From Actinoplanes auranticolor (GTDB lineage: Bacteria; Actinomycetota; Actinomycetes; Mycobacteriales; Micromonosporaceae), in contig NZ_BOQL01000004.1 in the NCBI RefSeq assembly GCF_018332655.1, positions 1 through 64,000 on the forward strand: a DNA stretch of 64,000 nucleotides, written 5' to 3'. A program made the position numbers and the translations under genes. Each line of letters opens with the position of its first letter. Within the stretch, counting starts at the first letter, position 1. The notes below the pieces were generated by a model. That model was given only the letters and a program-made list of their open reading frames with translations, was not told the origin of the DNA and made no database searches. Positions 57,797 to 64,000 of this stretch are shown piece after piece.

Positions 57797-59428
57797 TCAG
57801 GTGACACCGCTCGGCGCGCTGATCGGGCTCTCGTTGCCGGAACGGTCCAGGCCGCTGAGGCAGTACTGCGCGGCGTCCGGCGGCGGGGCCGGGTCCTGGA
57901 CCTTGGTGCCGGCCCGGCCGGTGGCGACCAGCTTCGCGGCGGCGCCCTCCACCCGGTAGAGCGCCCAGCTCGCCGGCTCCGGGCCGGTGCCGGCCTGCCA
58001 GTCGAGCTCCACCGCTCCGGCGGAGGTGCGGCGGGCGGCCACGAGCCGGGGCGCGGCGGGCGGCCGGGCGGGCAGCTGCGCCATCGGGGGCAGCAGGGCC
58101 GGGGCGGAGTAGTGGTTGTCGCGGTAGCGGGTCACCGAGCCGAGCCGGTCCGCGCGGATCTGCTTGGCGCTGAAGTGCACGCTGCCCAGTACGCCGTACT
58201 TGTCGTTGAGGGTGAGCTGGCGGTCGATCTGGTCCGGCTGCTTCCACGGGCCCTTCTCACCGACGCGGTAGTCGCCCTGCCCGATGTAGAGCTGCACCCG
58301 GGTGCCCTTGACCAGGTTCGACCACCAGGGCAGCGCCTTGGTGTAGTCGGCCTTGTCGAAGCCGATCGCCCAGTAGAGCTGCGGCACGATGTAGTCGAGC
58401 CAGCCCTCGCGGACCCACTTGCGGGTGTCGGCGTAGATGGCGTCGTAGCTCTGCAGCCCGTGGGTGTCCGAGCCGGCCCGGTCGGTCTCCTGGTTGCGCC
58501 AGATGCCGAACGGGCTGATGCCGAACTTGACCCAGGGCTTGAGCTGTTTGATCCGCTGGTTCATCTCGCGGACCAGGGTGTCGACGTTGGCCCGGCGCCA
58601 GTCGCCGCGGCTCTGCGACTTGTCGGCCCGCTTGGCGAAACTGGCGTCGTCGGCGAAGTCGTTCCCGCCGCCCTCGGGGTACGGGTAGAAGAAGTCGTCG
58701 AAGTGCACGCCGTCCACGTCGTACTTCTGGACGGCCTCCAGCATCGCGTCCTCGACGAACTTGCGCGCCGCCGGGATGCCCGGGTCGAAGTACAGCCGGG
58801 CGTTCTTGCCGTCCGGGTAGGAGATGGCCCAGTCGCGGTGCTTGATCAGCGGATGGTTCGGCGCCAGCTTCTTGAAGTCGGCGCCGGGCCCGGACGGGGC
58901 GGGCTGGGTCCCGCGGTACGGGTTGAACCAGGCGTGGAACTCCAGGTTGCGGGCGTGCGCCTCGGTGATCATGAACTCCATCGGGTCCCAGCCGGGCGAC
59001 CTGCCGTCCCGCTTGCCGGTCAGCCACTCCGACCAGGGCGCGTACGCCGACTCCCAGAACGCGTCGCCGCTGGGCCGCACGTGCACGAAGATCGCGTTGT
59101 GCCGCATCGACACGGCCAGGTCGAGCCAGGCGCGGTACTCGGCCTGCACCTTCTCCTTGCTCAGGCCCGGCCGGCTGGGCCAGTCGATGTTCATCACCGT
59201 GGTGAGCCACATGCCGCGCAGCTCCTTGGTGGCGCTGACCGGCACGCCCGCGCACCGGCCCGGGGTGCCGGCGGCCGGACCGACCTGGGCCGCGCCCGGC
59301 GGGGCCTTACTGCCGGCGCCGGGTGGGTCGTAGGTGGCCGCCCGGAGCAGTCCGATACCGAGGACCGACACCGCCAGGAAAATGGCTACCACAATGACCA
59401 CGGCGGGCCGGACGGGAGGACGGCGCAT
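57797..59428 (-). CDS. Secreted GHL10-type glycoside hydrolase with Ig/FnIII-like tail
   Basis: 543-residue exported protein. An uncleaved or weakly cleaved N-terminal helix (VVIVVAIFLAVSVLGIGLL) anchors it. The catalytic (beta/alpha)8 barrel (about 65-440) begins ELRGMWLTTVMNIDWPSRPG and includes FHAWFNPYRGTQ, VDGVHFDDFFYPYP and VKFGISPFGIWRN, the hallmarks of DUF187/GHL10 proteins, which are wall-directed glycosidases of unclear specificity. The C-terminal 90 residues form an FnIII-like domain. The ATG starts the anchor. It converges with the ABC-F gene, 33 bp apart. Confidence 0.88.
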   Translation of the reverse strand: MRRPPVRPAVVIVVAIFLAVSVLGIGLLRAATYDPPGAGSKAPPGAAQVGPAAGTPGRCAGVPVSATKELRGMWLTTVMNIDWPSRPGLSKEKVQAEYRAWLDLAVSMRHNAIFVHVRPSGDAFWESAYAPWSEWLTGKRDGRSPGWDPMEFMITEAHARNLEFHAWFNPYRGTQPAPSGPGADFKKLAPNHPLIKHRDWAISYPDGKNARLYFDPGIPAARKFVEDAMLEAVQKYDVDGVHFDDFFYPYPEGGGNDFADDASFAKRADKSQSRGDWRRANVDTLVREMNQRIKQLKPWVKFGISPFGIWRNQETDRAGSDTHGLQSYDAIYADTRKWVREGWLDYIVPQLYWAIGFDKADYTKALPWWSNLVKGTRVQLYIGQGDYRVGEKGPWKQPDQIDRQLTLNDKYGVLGSVHFSAKQIRADRLGSVTRYRDNHYSAPALLPPMAQLPARPPAAPRLVAARRTSAGAVELDWQAGTGPEPASWALYRVEGAAAKLVATGRAGTKVQDPAPPPDAAQYCLSGLDRSGNESPISAPSGVT

Positions 59429-59448
59429 CGGACCAGTGTGCCTGGTCC

Positions 59449-59454
59449 TACCCT
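59449..59454 (+). promoter_or_regulatory. -10 element TACCCT, leaderless start
   Basis: Ends 6 nt before the ATG at 59461; no ribosome site. Confidence 0.55.
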
Positions 59455-59460
59455 CAGGCC

Positions 59461-60363
59461 ATGAACGTGGTCGTAGTGGGGGCGGGAATCGCCGGGCTGG
59501 CGTGTGCCCGGGAGCTGGTCGCCGGGGGTGCCGCGGTCCGGGTGCACGAGCGGGGCCGGGTCGTCGGCGGACGGCTGGCCAGCAAGCGCCTGAACGGCCG
59601 GTACGCCGATCTGGGCGCGGCCTATTTCGTGGCCGACGACCCGGATTTCGCCGCCCTCGCCGAGTCGTGGCGCGGGCGGGGACTGGCCCGGCCCTGGACC
59701 GACACCCTGGCGGTGTTCCCGGGCGAAGCGACGACCGGGCCGATGCGCTGGGCGGCGCCGGGCGGGCTGCGCTCGCTGGCCGCCGACCTGGCTGACGGGC
59801 TCGACGTCACGCTGAGCAGTGAGCTGAGTGCGGTCCCGGACGACGCCGACGCCGTGGTGCTGGCCATGCCGGGACCGCAGGCGCTGCGGCTGGACCCGCC
59901 GGCGGCCATCGCCCAGGCGGCCCGCGCGCAGGCGTGGGAGCCGGTGCTGGCGGCTGTCTGCACGTACGAGAAGCGGTCCTGGCCGGAGCTGCACGGCGCG
60001 TTCGTGAACGACCACCCGGCGCTGGCCACGATCTTCGACGACGGTGACCGGCGCGGCGACGCCGCGCCGGTGCTGGTCGCGCACTCGACGGCCGCCTTCG
60101 CCCGGCCCCGGCTGGCCGACCCGGGGGCCGCGGCCGGGGAGCTGGCCGCGGCGGTCAACGACGTGCTGGGCCTGGCCGGGCAGCCCGAGGTCCACGTGCA
60201 CCGCTGGACCTACGCTCAGCCCGGACCCGGCAACCCGTCGTTCGCCACCGATGGCCGGGTGTGGCTGGCCGGCGACGCCTTCGGCAAGCCGCGGGTGCAG
60301 ACGGCCTGGCTGTCCGGGCGGGCCGTGGCGCGGGCGATCCTGGATCAGAGCACCGAGCGGTAG
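59461..60363 (+). CDS. FAD-dependent oxidoreductase, renalase-like
   Basis: 300-residue flavoprotein of the amine-oxidase fold. The N terminus is the Rossmann loop VVVVGAGIAGLACARELVAG, followed by VGGRLASKRL and ADLGAAYFV; the C-terminal FAD motif is VWLAGDAFGKPRVQTAWLSG. It resembles bacterial renalase-type NAD(P)H-oxidising flavoproteins, shorter than monoamine oxidases. Substrate unknown. A leaderless promoter is directly upstream and the 3' end overlaps the convergent glycogen synthase gene by 19 bp. Confidence 0.85.
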   Translation: MNVVVVGAGIAGLACARELVAGGAAVRVHERGRVVGGRLASKRLNGRYADLGAAYFVADDPDFAALAESWRGRGLARPWTDTLAVFPGEATTGPMRWAAPGGLRSLAADLADGLDVTLSSELSAVPDDADAVVLAMPGPQALRLDPPAAIAQAARAQAWEPVLAAVCTYEKRSWPELHGAFVNDHPALATIFDDGDRRGDAAPVLVAHSTAAFARPRLADPGAAAGELAAAVNDVLGLAGQPEVHVHRWTYAQPGPGNPSFATDGRVWLAGDAFGKPRVQTAWLSGRAVARAILDQSTER

Positions 60364-61568
60364 ACCTCTAGGGTGTCCACGGCGATCCGGGACCAGCTGA
60401 AGTGCTCCACCGCGCGGCGGCGCCCGGCCAGACCCATCTCGGCGGCCCGGGCCGGGTCCTTGATCAGCTTGGTCATCGCCGCGGCCAGGTCGGCGATGAA
60501 GCGCTCCGGGTCGACCGGGGTGCCGGTGCCGTCGGTGACCTGCTCGATCGGGACCAGCAGGCCGGTCTCGCCGTCGGCCACGACCTCCGGGATGCCGCCG
60601 GTCGCGGTGGCGACCACGGCCGTCTCGCAGGCCATCGCCTCCAGGTTGACGATGCCCATCGGCTCGTAGACCGACGGGCAGACGAAGACCGTGGCGTGCG
60701 TGAGCACCTGCACGACCTCGTGCTTGGGCAGCATCTCCTGCACCCAGATCACCCCGGCCGCGTCGCGCGCGTTGCGCAGCTGGATCGCCAGGCCCTCGAC
60801 CTCGGCGGCGATCTCCGGGGTGTCCGGCGCGCCGGCCAGCAGCACGATCTGGGTCTCCGGCGGCAGGTCGTGGCAGGCCCGCATCAGGTACGGCAGGCCC
60901 TTCTGCCGGGTGATCCGGCCGACGAAGACCACGCTCGGGCGGTTCAGGTCGATGCCGAGCCGCTCGATGACGTCGGTGCCGCGGTTCGGGGCGTACTGCT
61001 CGGTGTCGATGCCGTTGTAGACCACCCGGATCCTGTCCGGATCCACCCCCGGGTACGCGGTCAGCACGTCACGCTTCATGCCCCCGGAGACGGCGATGAT
61101 CGCGTCGGCGCCCTCGATCGCGGTCCGCTCGCAGAACGACGAGAGCGCGTAACCACCGCCCAGCTGCTCGGCCTTCCACGGACGCAGCGGTTCCAGGCTG
61201 TGTGTGGTGACCACGTGCGGGACGCCGTAGAGCAGCTTGGCGGTGTGGCCGGCGAAGTTCGCGTACCAGGTGTGGCTGTGCACGATGTCGGTGCCGTCGC
61301 AGCCCGCCGCCATCCCCAGATCGACACCCATCGTGCGCAGGGCGGCGTTGGCCCCGGCCAGCTCGGCGGGCTCGGGGTACGCCGTCACGCCGGGCTCGTC
61401 GCGGGTGGCACCGAAGCAGTGCACCCGGACGTCGGTCAGCGGGCGCAGGTCCCGGGCGAGATACTCCACGTGCACCCCGGCTCCGCCGTAGACCTCCGGC
61501 GGATACTCGCGGGTGAGCAGATCGACGCGCAGATCCGGGCCGCCGGAGGTGGAACGTGAGTCGGTCAC
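60345..61568 (-). CDS. glgM: Glycogen synthase / maltose-1-phosphate synthase (GT4)
   Basis: 407-residue GT4 glycosyltransferase of the actinobacterial GlgA/GlgM type. N-terminal YPPEVYGGAGVHVEYLARDL, middle FVGRITRQKGLPYLMRA and the C-terminal EPMGIVNLEAMACE (E-x7-E) with TGGIPEVV are diagnostic. Mycobacterial GlgM joins glucose from ADP-glucose to glucose-1-phosphate to make maltose-1-phosphate. GTG start, TATTCT hexamer 7 nt upstream. No glgC is adjacent in this window. Confidence 0.93.
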   Translation of the reverse strand: MTDSRSTSGGPDLRVDLLTREYPPEVYGGAGVHVEYLARDLRPLTDVRVHCFGATRDEPGVTAYPEPAELAGANAALRTMGVDLGMAAGCDGTDIVHSHTWYANFAGHTAKLLYGVPHVVTTHSLEPLRPWKAEQLGGGYALSSFCERTAIEGADAIIAVSGGMKRDVLTAYPGVDPDRIRVVYNGIDTEQYAPNRGTDVIERLGIDLNRPSVVFVGRITRQKGLPYLMRACHDLPPETQIVLLAGAPDTPEIAAEVEGLAIQLRNARDAAGVIWVQEMLPKHEVVQVLTHATVFVCPSVYEPMGIVNLEAMACETAVVATATGGIPEVVADGETGLLVPIEQVTDGTGTPVDPERFIADLAAAMTKLIKDPARAAEMGLAGRRRAVEHFSWSRIAVDTLEVYRSVL

Positions 61569-61575
61569 GTGACGC

Positions 61576-61581
61576 AGAATA
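61576..61581 (-). promoter_or_regulatory. -10 element TATTCT of glgM
   Basis: Ends 7 nt before the GTG at 61568 on the minus strand; leaderless arrangement. Confidence 0.55.
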
Positions 61582-61608
61582 GACCCATCCCGGCCGTCCC
61601 ACCGACTG

Positions 61609-62244
61609 TCACATCGGGGTGGCGTAGACGACGACGTTGTGGTCGTAGGCGCCGTCGCGGAACGCTCCCCCGCAGGTGACCAGAGCCAGCTGAGGGTTGG
61701 TGTCCCGACGGAACAGATCCTCGGGCAACCGGCTCTTGGCGTAGCTGCGCCGGGCCGTCACCCGGTAGGCGACGCTCCGGTCCCCGGCGCGGACCTCGAT
61801 CCGGGACCCGATCGCCAGCTTCTCCAGGCGGTAGAGCGCGCCCTTGCCGTCCTCGGCCGTGTCGACGTGACCGGCGATGAGGACGGTCCCCCGCCGGTCC
61901 CCGGGCAGCGCGGAGCCGATCCACCAGCCGAGCCGGTCCGGATCGTCCGGCACGTCGAGCGCGCCGTCGCGGGTGACTCCGACCGGATCGACCGGGGCGC
62001 CGGCCGCCGGCCGGTCGAGGGTGACCTTCGTCGGCGTCCACCGGGCGGGGGCCGGCGCCCTCGTCCTCGCCGCCGCGCTCGCGGTCGCGGGCGTCGATGC
62101 CGACACGACGACCGGTGGCGGGAGCACGCCCGCGTCGGCCGGAGCCGGGGGCGGGCGCAGCGTCAGGACGAGGCCGACGGCCAGCGCGCCCAGGCCGGCC
62201 ACCAGGGTGGTCCAGCCCGCGGCGCGCCGGCCGTGGCGGCTCAT
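61609..62244 (-). CDS. Class F-like sortase
   Basis: 211-residue membrane-anchored transpeptidase: N-terminal TM (about 9-30, LVAGLGALAVGLVLTL), Pro/Ala-rich stalk to about 80, then the sortase beta-barrel with the catalytic His in LIAGHVDTAEDGKGALYRL, and Cys in LALVTCGGAF. The third catalytic Arg cannot be placed confidently (end reads YDHNVVVYA). The fold type with VTLDRPAAGAP and PDDPDRLGWW is that of actinobacterial class F sortases. It is coupled by ATGA to a DUF4142 surface protein, its probable substrate or partner. Confidence 0.88.
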   Translation of the reverse strand: MSRHGRRAAGWTTLVAGLGALAVGLVLTLRPPPAPADAGVLPPPVVVSASTPATASAAARTRAPAPARWTPTKVTLDRPAAGAPVDPVGVTRDGALDVPDDPDRLGWWIGSALPGDRRGTVLIAGHVDTAEDGKGALYRLEKLAIGSRIEVRAGDRSVAYRVTARRSYAKSRLPEDLFRRDTNPQLALVTCGGAFRDGAYDHNVVVYATPM

Positions 62245-62903
62245 CGCGTGGTGACCGCGGAGCGGCGGCGCAGCAGCACCAGGGCCGCCGCCACCAGCAG
62301 CAGACCCAGCGCGCCGAAGCCGATCGCCGCCGGGGCGTTCGACGTGGCGGCCTGCCCGCCCGTGCCCGTGGCGATGTTGCTCGGCACGCCGAGGTCGCTC
62401 GCGGCGTCCTCCAGCAGCTCGTGGTGCGCGGCGACCACCGGTGCCGAGTCCTGCGCCAGCTTCTTGACCTGGGCGTCGCTGCCCTCGGCGACCTCCTTCT
62501 CACCGAGGCGCATGGCCTTCATGTGGGCGTCCATCTGGGTGGGGATCCACAGCGCGTCGAAGTCGCGCCCGGACACTGCCTCGTAGCGCCGGGCCAGCGC
62601 CCGCTGCTCGGCGTTCGGGGCGTCCGGCAGGTCCACGCCCAGCGCTTCGGCGGTGTCCGTGAGCGTCGCGTCGAGCTTGGTGTGGTCGGCGACCCACCGC
62701 GCCCCGAGGTCCTTCACCTGCTCGCTGGCGCCCTTCTGCTGGGCCAGCTTGCCGGTGGCGATCTCGGCCAGGTTGGACTGATGGGCGGCCCGCAGGAACG
62801 TGGTGTCCTGGTCGGACGGTGCCGCCACCGCGGCGGTCGCCGGCAGGAGCAGGAGGGCGGCCACTCCGGCCACCGCCGCAGCGCGTCGGATGAACATCTT
62901 CAT
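62241..62903 (-). CDS. DUF4142 surface protein with C-terminal membrane anchor
   Basis: 220-residue exported protein: signal peptide 1-28 (cleavage after AVAA), a helical DUF4142 domain at about 33-165 (FLRAAHQSNLAEIATGKLAQ, ARWVADHTKLDATL), a Ser/Thr/Gly-rich linker, one TM (about 193-212) and RRR at the end. The anchor layout is that of sortase substrates, but no LPXTG-like motif is seen in the linker (NIATGTGGQ is the nearest TG). AAGGGA lies about 6 nt before the ATG. First gene of a pair with the sortase. Confidence 0.82.
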   Translation of the reverse strand: MKMFIRRAAAVAGVAALLLLPATAAVAAPSDQDTTFLRAAHQSNLAEIATGKLAQQKGASEQVKDLGARWVADHTKLDATLTDTAEALGVDLPDAPNAEQRALARRYEAVSGRDFDALWIPTQMDAHMKAMRLGEKEVAEGSDAQVKKLAQDSAPVVAAHHELLEDAASDLGVPSNIATGTGGQAATSNAPAAIGFGALGLLLVAAALVLLRRRSAVTTR

Positions 62904-62989
62904 CGATCCCTTCGTCGTGGTGACGAGGCGACTACCCGACCGTCCAGCCTCTATGCACCAATTCGACGCGGAAATCGACGCAACTTGTC

Positions 62990-63970
62990 TCAGCCCGGCA
63001 CGGTGATCCCCTCCGCGAAGCGGATCAGCTGGTCACGGGTGAGGATCAGGTCGTTCTGCTCGACCGTGACCGACAACAGGCGTTGCGCGTCGAGCCGCAC
63101 GGTCAGCGCCACCGGCCCCCGGTCGGACGTCTCCAGCGTCGCCGGCTCGCCCCGGACGGTCAGCTGCTCGTCCTCGGGCGACGGCTCATCGTCCGGCGCG
63201 GCAGTACCCAGGCCGATGCAGAGCCCGTGGCCACTGTCGCCGTCGGCGAGCGACGCCGGGGGCGCCAGGCACATGTAGTTCTCGGTCATCACCTGCAGGA
63301 CCAGCCCCGGCGGGGCCGTGGCCACAGTGAACGGCAGCGGCGAGGGCGGCATGGCCTGGAGCCGCAGACCGTTCGCGAACCGCAGCATCTCGCTCTCGGT
63401 GTTCCGGCTGCTGCTGCCGAGCTGGACCCAGCGTCCGTCCGCGAGTTGCCACCGCACACCCACGTACCGGTCGCCGGGACGGTTGCCCTCGTAGATTTCC
63501 GCGTCGAGGGTCCGGACCGTCGCCGGCCGGCCGTGCACCGTGGCCGCCCGGTCCTCGCCCTCGGCGCCCCAGTCCCCCGGCTCCGGCCCCACCGACAGCT
63601 CCAGGGAACGGTCGGCGGAGTCCTCGTAAGTGAGCAGCAGGGTTGGTCCCACCCGCCCGACCCGACCGGTGCCCAGGCCGGGCGGCGCCCAGCCGGGCGT
63701 CAGGGGGAACAGCGGCAGGTCCAGCCGCGGCCGCTGCCAGCCCGTCGCCGGCGCGGAACCCTGCGGAGCCGGCGGGGAGGGCCGGCCGCCGGCGATCGCG
63801 ACCGGTACGGCCACCACGGCCACCAGCACCGCCGCCGCCCCCAGCACCGCCGCCCGGCGCCGGTCGGCCCGGCGGACTCCCCCGCGCACCGCGTCGAGCA
63901 GGTCCGGCGCCGGGGCCGGCTCCTCGGCGCGCTCGCGCAGCGTGGCCCGCAGGTCGTCTTCGAGCATCAT
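62990..63970 (-). CDS. Anti-sigma-factor-like membrane protein
   Basis: 326-residue protein: cytoplasmic N terminus (LEDDLRATLRERAEEPAPAP, DLLDAVRGGVRRADRRR), one TM at about 41-60 (VLGAAAVLVAVVAVPVAIAG) and an extracytoplasmic domain of about 260 residues with GPTLLLTYEDSADRSLELSV. The arrangement is typical of single-span regulators that follow ECF sigma factor genes; no zinc HxxxCxxC motif is present. GGAGG lies 6 nt before the first of two ATGs. The gene upstream is beyond the window, so a sigma factor there is only expected. Confidence 0.7.
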   Translation of the reverse strand: MMLEDDLRATLRERAEEPAPAPDLLDAVRGGVRRADRRRAAVLGAAAVLVAVVAVPVAIAGGRPSPPAPQGSAPATGWQRPRLDLPLFPLTPGWAPPGLGTGRVGRVGPTLLLTYEDSADRSLELSVGPEPGDWGAEGEDRAATVHGRPATVRTLDAEIYEGNRPGDRYVGVRWQLADGRWVQLGSSSRNTESEMLRFANGLRLQAMPPSPLPFTVATAPPGLVLQVMTENYMCLAPPASLADGDSGHGLCIGLGTAAPDDEPSPEDEQLTVRGEPATLETSDRGPVALTVRLDAQRLLSVTVEQNDLILTRDQLIRFAEGITVPG

Positions 63971-64000
63971 CGCGAACCTCCGGAAACGGTGGTGGACGGG

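Noticed and set aside
1..64000. tRNA, rRNA, CRISPR arrays, insertion sequences or prophage
   Set aside because: None could be recognised by eye: no clover-leaf-like T-loop sequences with partners, no regularly spaced repeats, no transposase or phage structural genes.

Overview
This is about 64 kb of very GC-rich chromosome from an actinobacterium, most likely a member of the Micromonosporaceae close to Actinoplanes (moderate confidence). The reasons are the codon bias, a block of genes in the same order as the mycobacterial pgsA2 to MerR region (Rv1822-Rv1830), actinobacterial orphan families (DUF3152, DUF5999, DUF6624, DUF3516 helicase), a GlgM-type glycogen synthase and a FliA/WhiG-class sigma factor in a lineage known for flagellated spores. 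I see no prophage, CRISPR array, insertion sequence, tRNA or rRNA.

Layout. 0.5-10 kb: a secreted IPT/TIG-type protein, undecaprenyl-diphosphate phosphatase (uppP) followed by the wreck of a DUF3626 gene, a lone XerC/D-like recombinase, an ABC-F ATPase with a structured leader, a frameshifted membrane-protein remnant, a sigma-28-class factor and a HAF-repeat secreted protein. 10-17 kb: a 2H phosphoesterase, a VOC protein, an SDR epimerase, then a compact overlapping operon of two NRPS-independent siderophore (NIS) synthetases, a type III PLP decarboxylase and a Nudix hydrolase. This operon is the best candidate for an undescribed pathway. 17-25.5 kb: methyltransferase and peptide deformylase, pabB, DUF5999, gcvP behind a glycine riboswitch, and an operon of an aldo/keto reductase with two paralogous YcgL-like nucleotidyltransferases. 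25.6-30.9 kb: an accessory patch of small orphan genes, an AbiEii-like nucleotidyltransferase, a pseudogene with two in-frame stops, GNAT, DUF1203 and a 32-residue hydrophobic mini-protein.

31-43.9 kb: a Ski2-like DUF3516 helicase, an OmpR/EnvZ-type two-component pair, an AsnB-type asparagine synthetase, two convergent DUF3152 lipoproteins sharing a 68-bp perfect inverted repeat, DUF6624, a divergent EamA exporter/LysR pair and a PAS-PP2C phosphatase. 44-51.5 kb: the conserved block MerR, DUF151 nuclease, MerR (FtsR-like), FHA protein (GarA/OdhI-like), gcvH, DUF881, small basic protein, DUF881 and CDP-alcohol phosphatidyltransferase. One DUF881 protein carries a roughly 600-residue low-complexity, repeat-bearing N-terminal extension. 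51.7-64 kb: a VWA/AAA+ pair, a PhzF-like isomerase, a second ABC-F protein, a GHL10-type glycosidase, an FAD oxidoreductase, glycogen synthase GlgM, a class F-like sortase coupled to a DUF4142 surface protein, and an anti-sigma-like membrane protein.

Functional links. The glycine cleavage system is split: gcvP sits under the riboswitch and gcvH sits in the FHA/MerR block 24 kb away; gcvT is not in the window. Many transcription units start with a TANNNT-like -10 hexamer 6 to 8 nt before the start codon, which indicates widespread leaderless mRNA; I used this to choose several starts. All functional calls rest on motifs recognised by eye; no database search was run.
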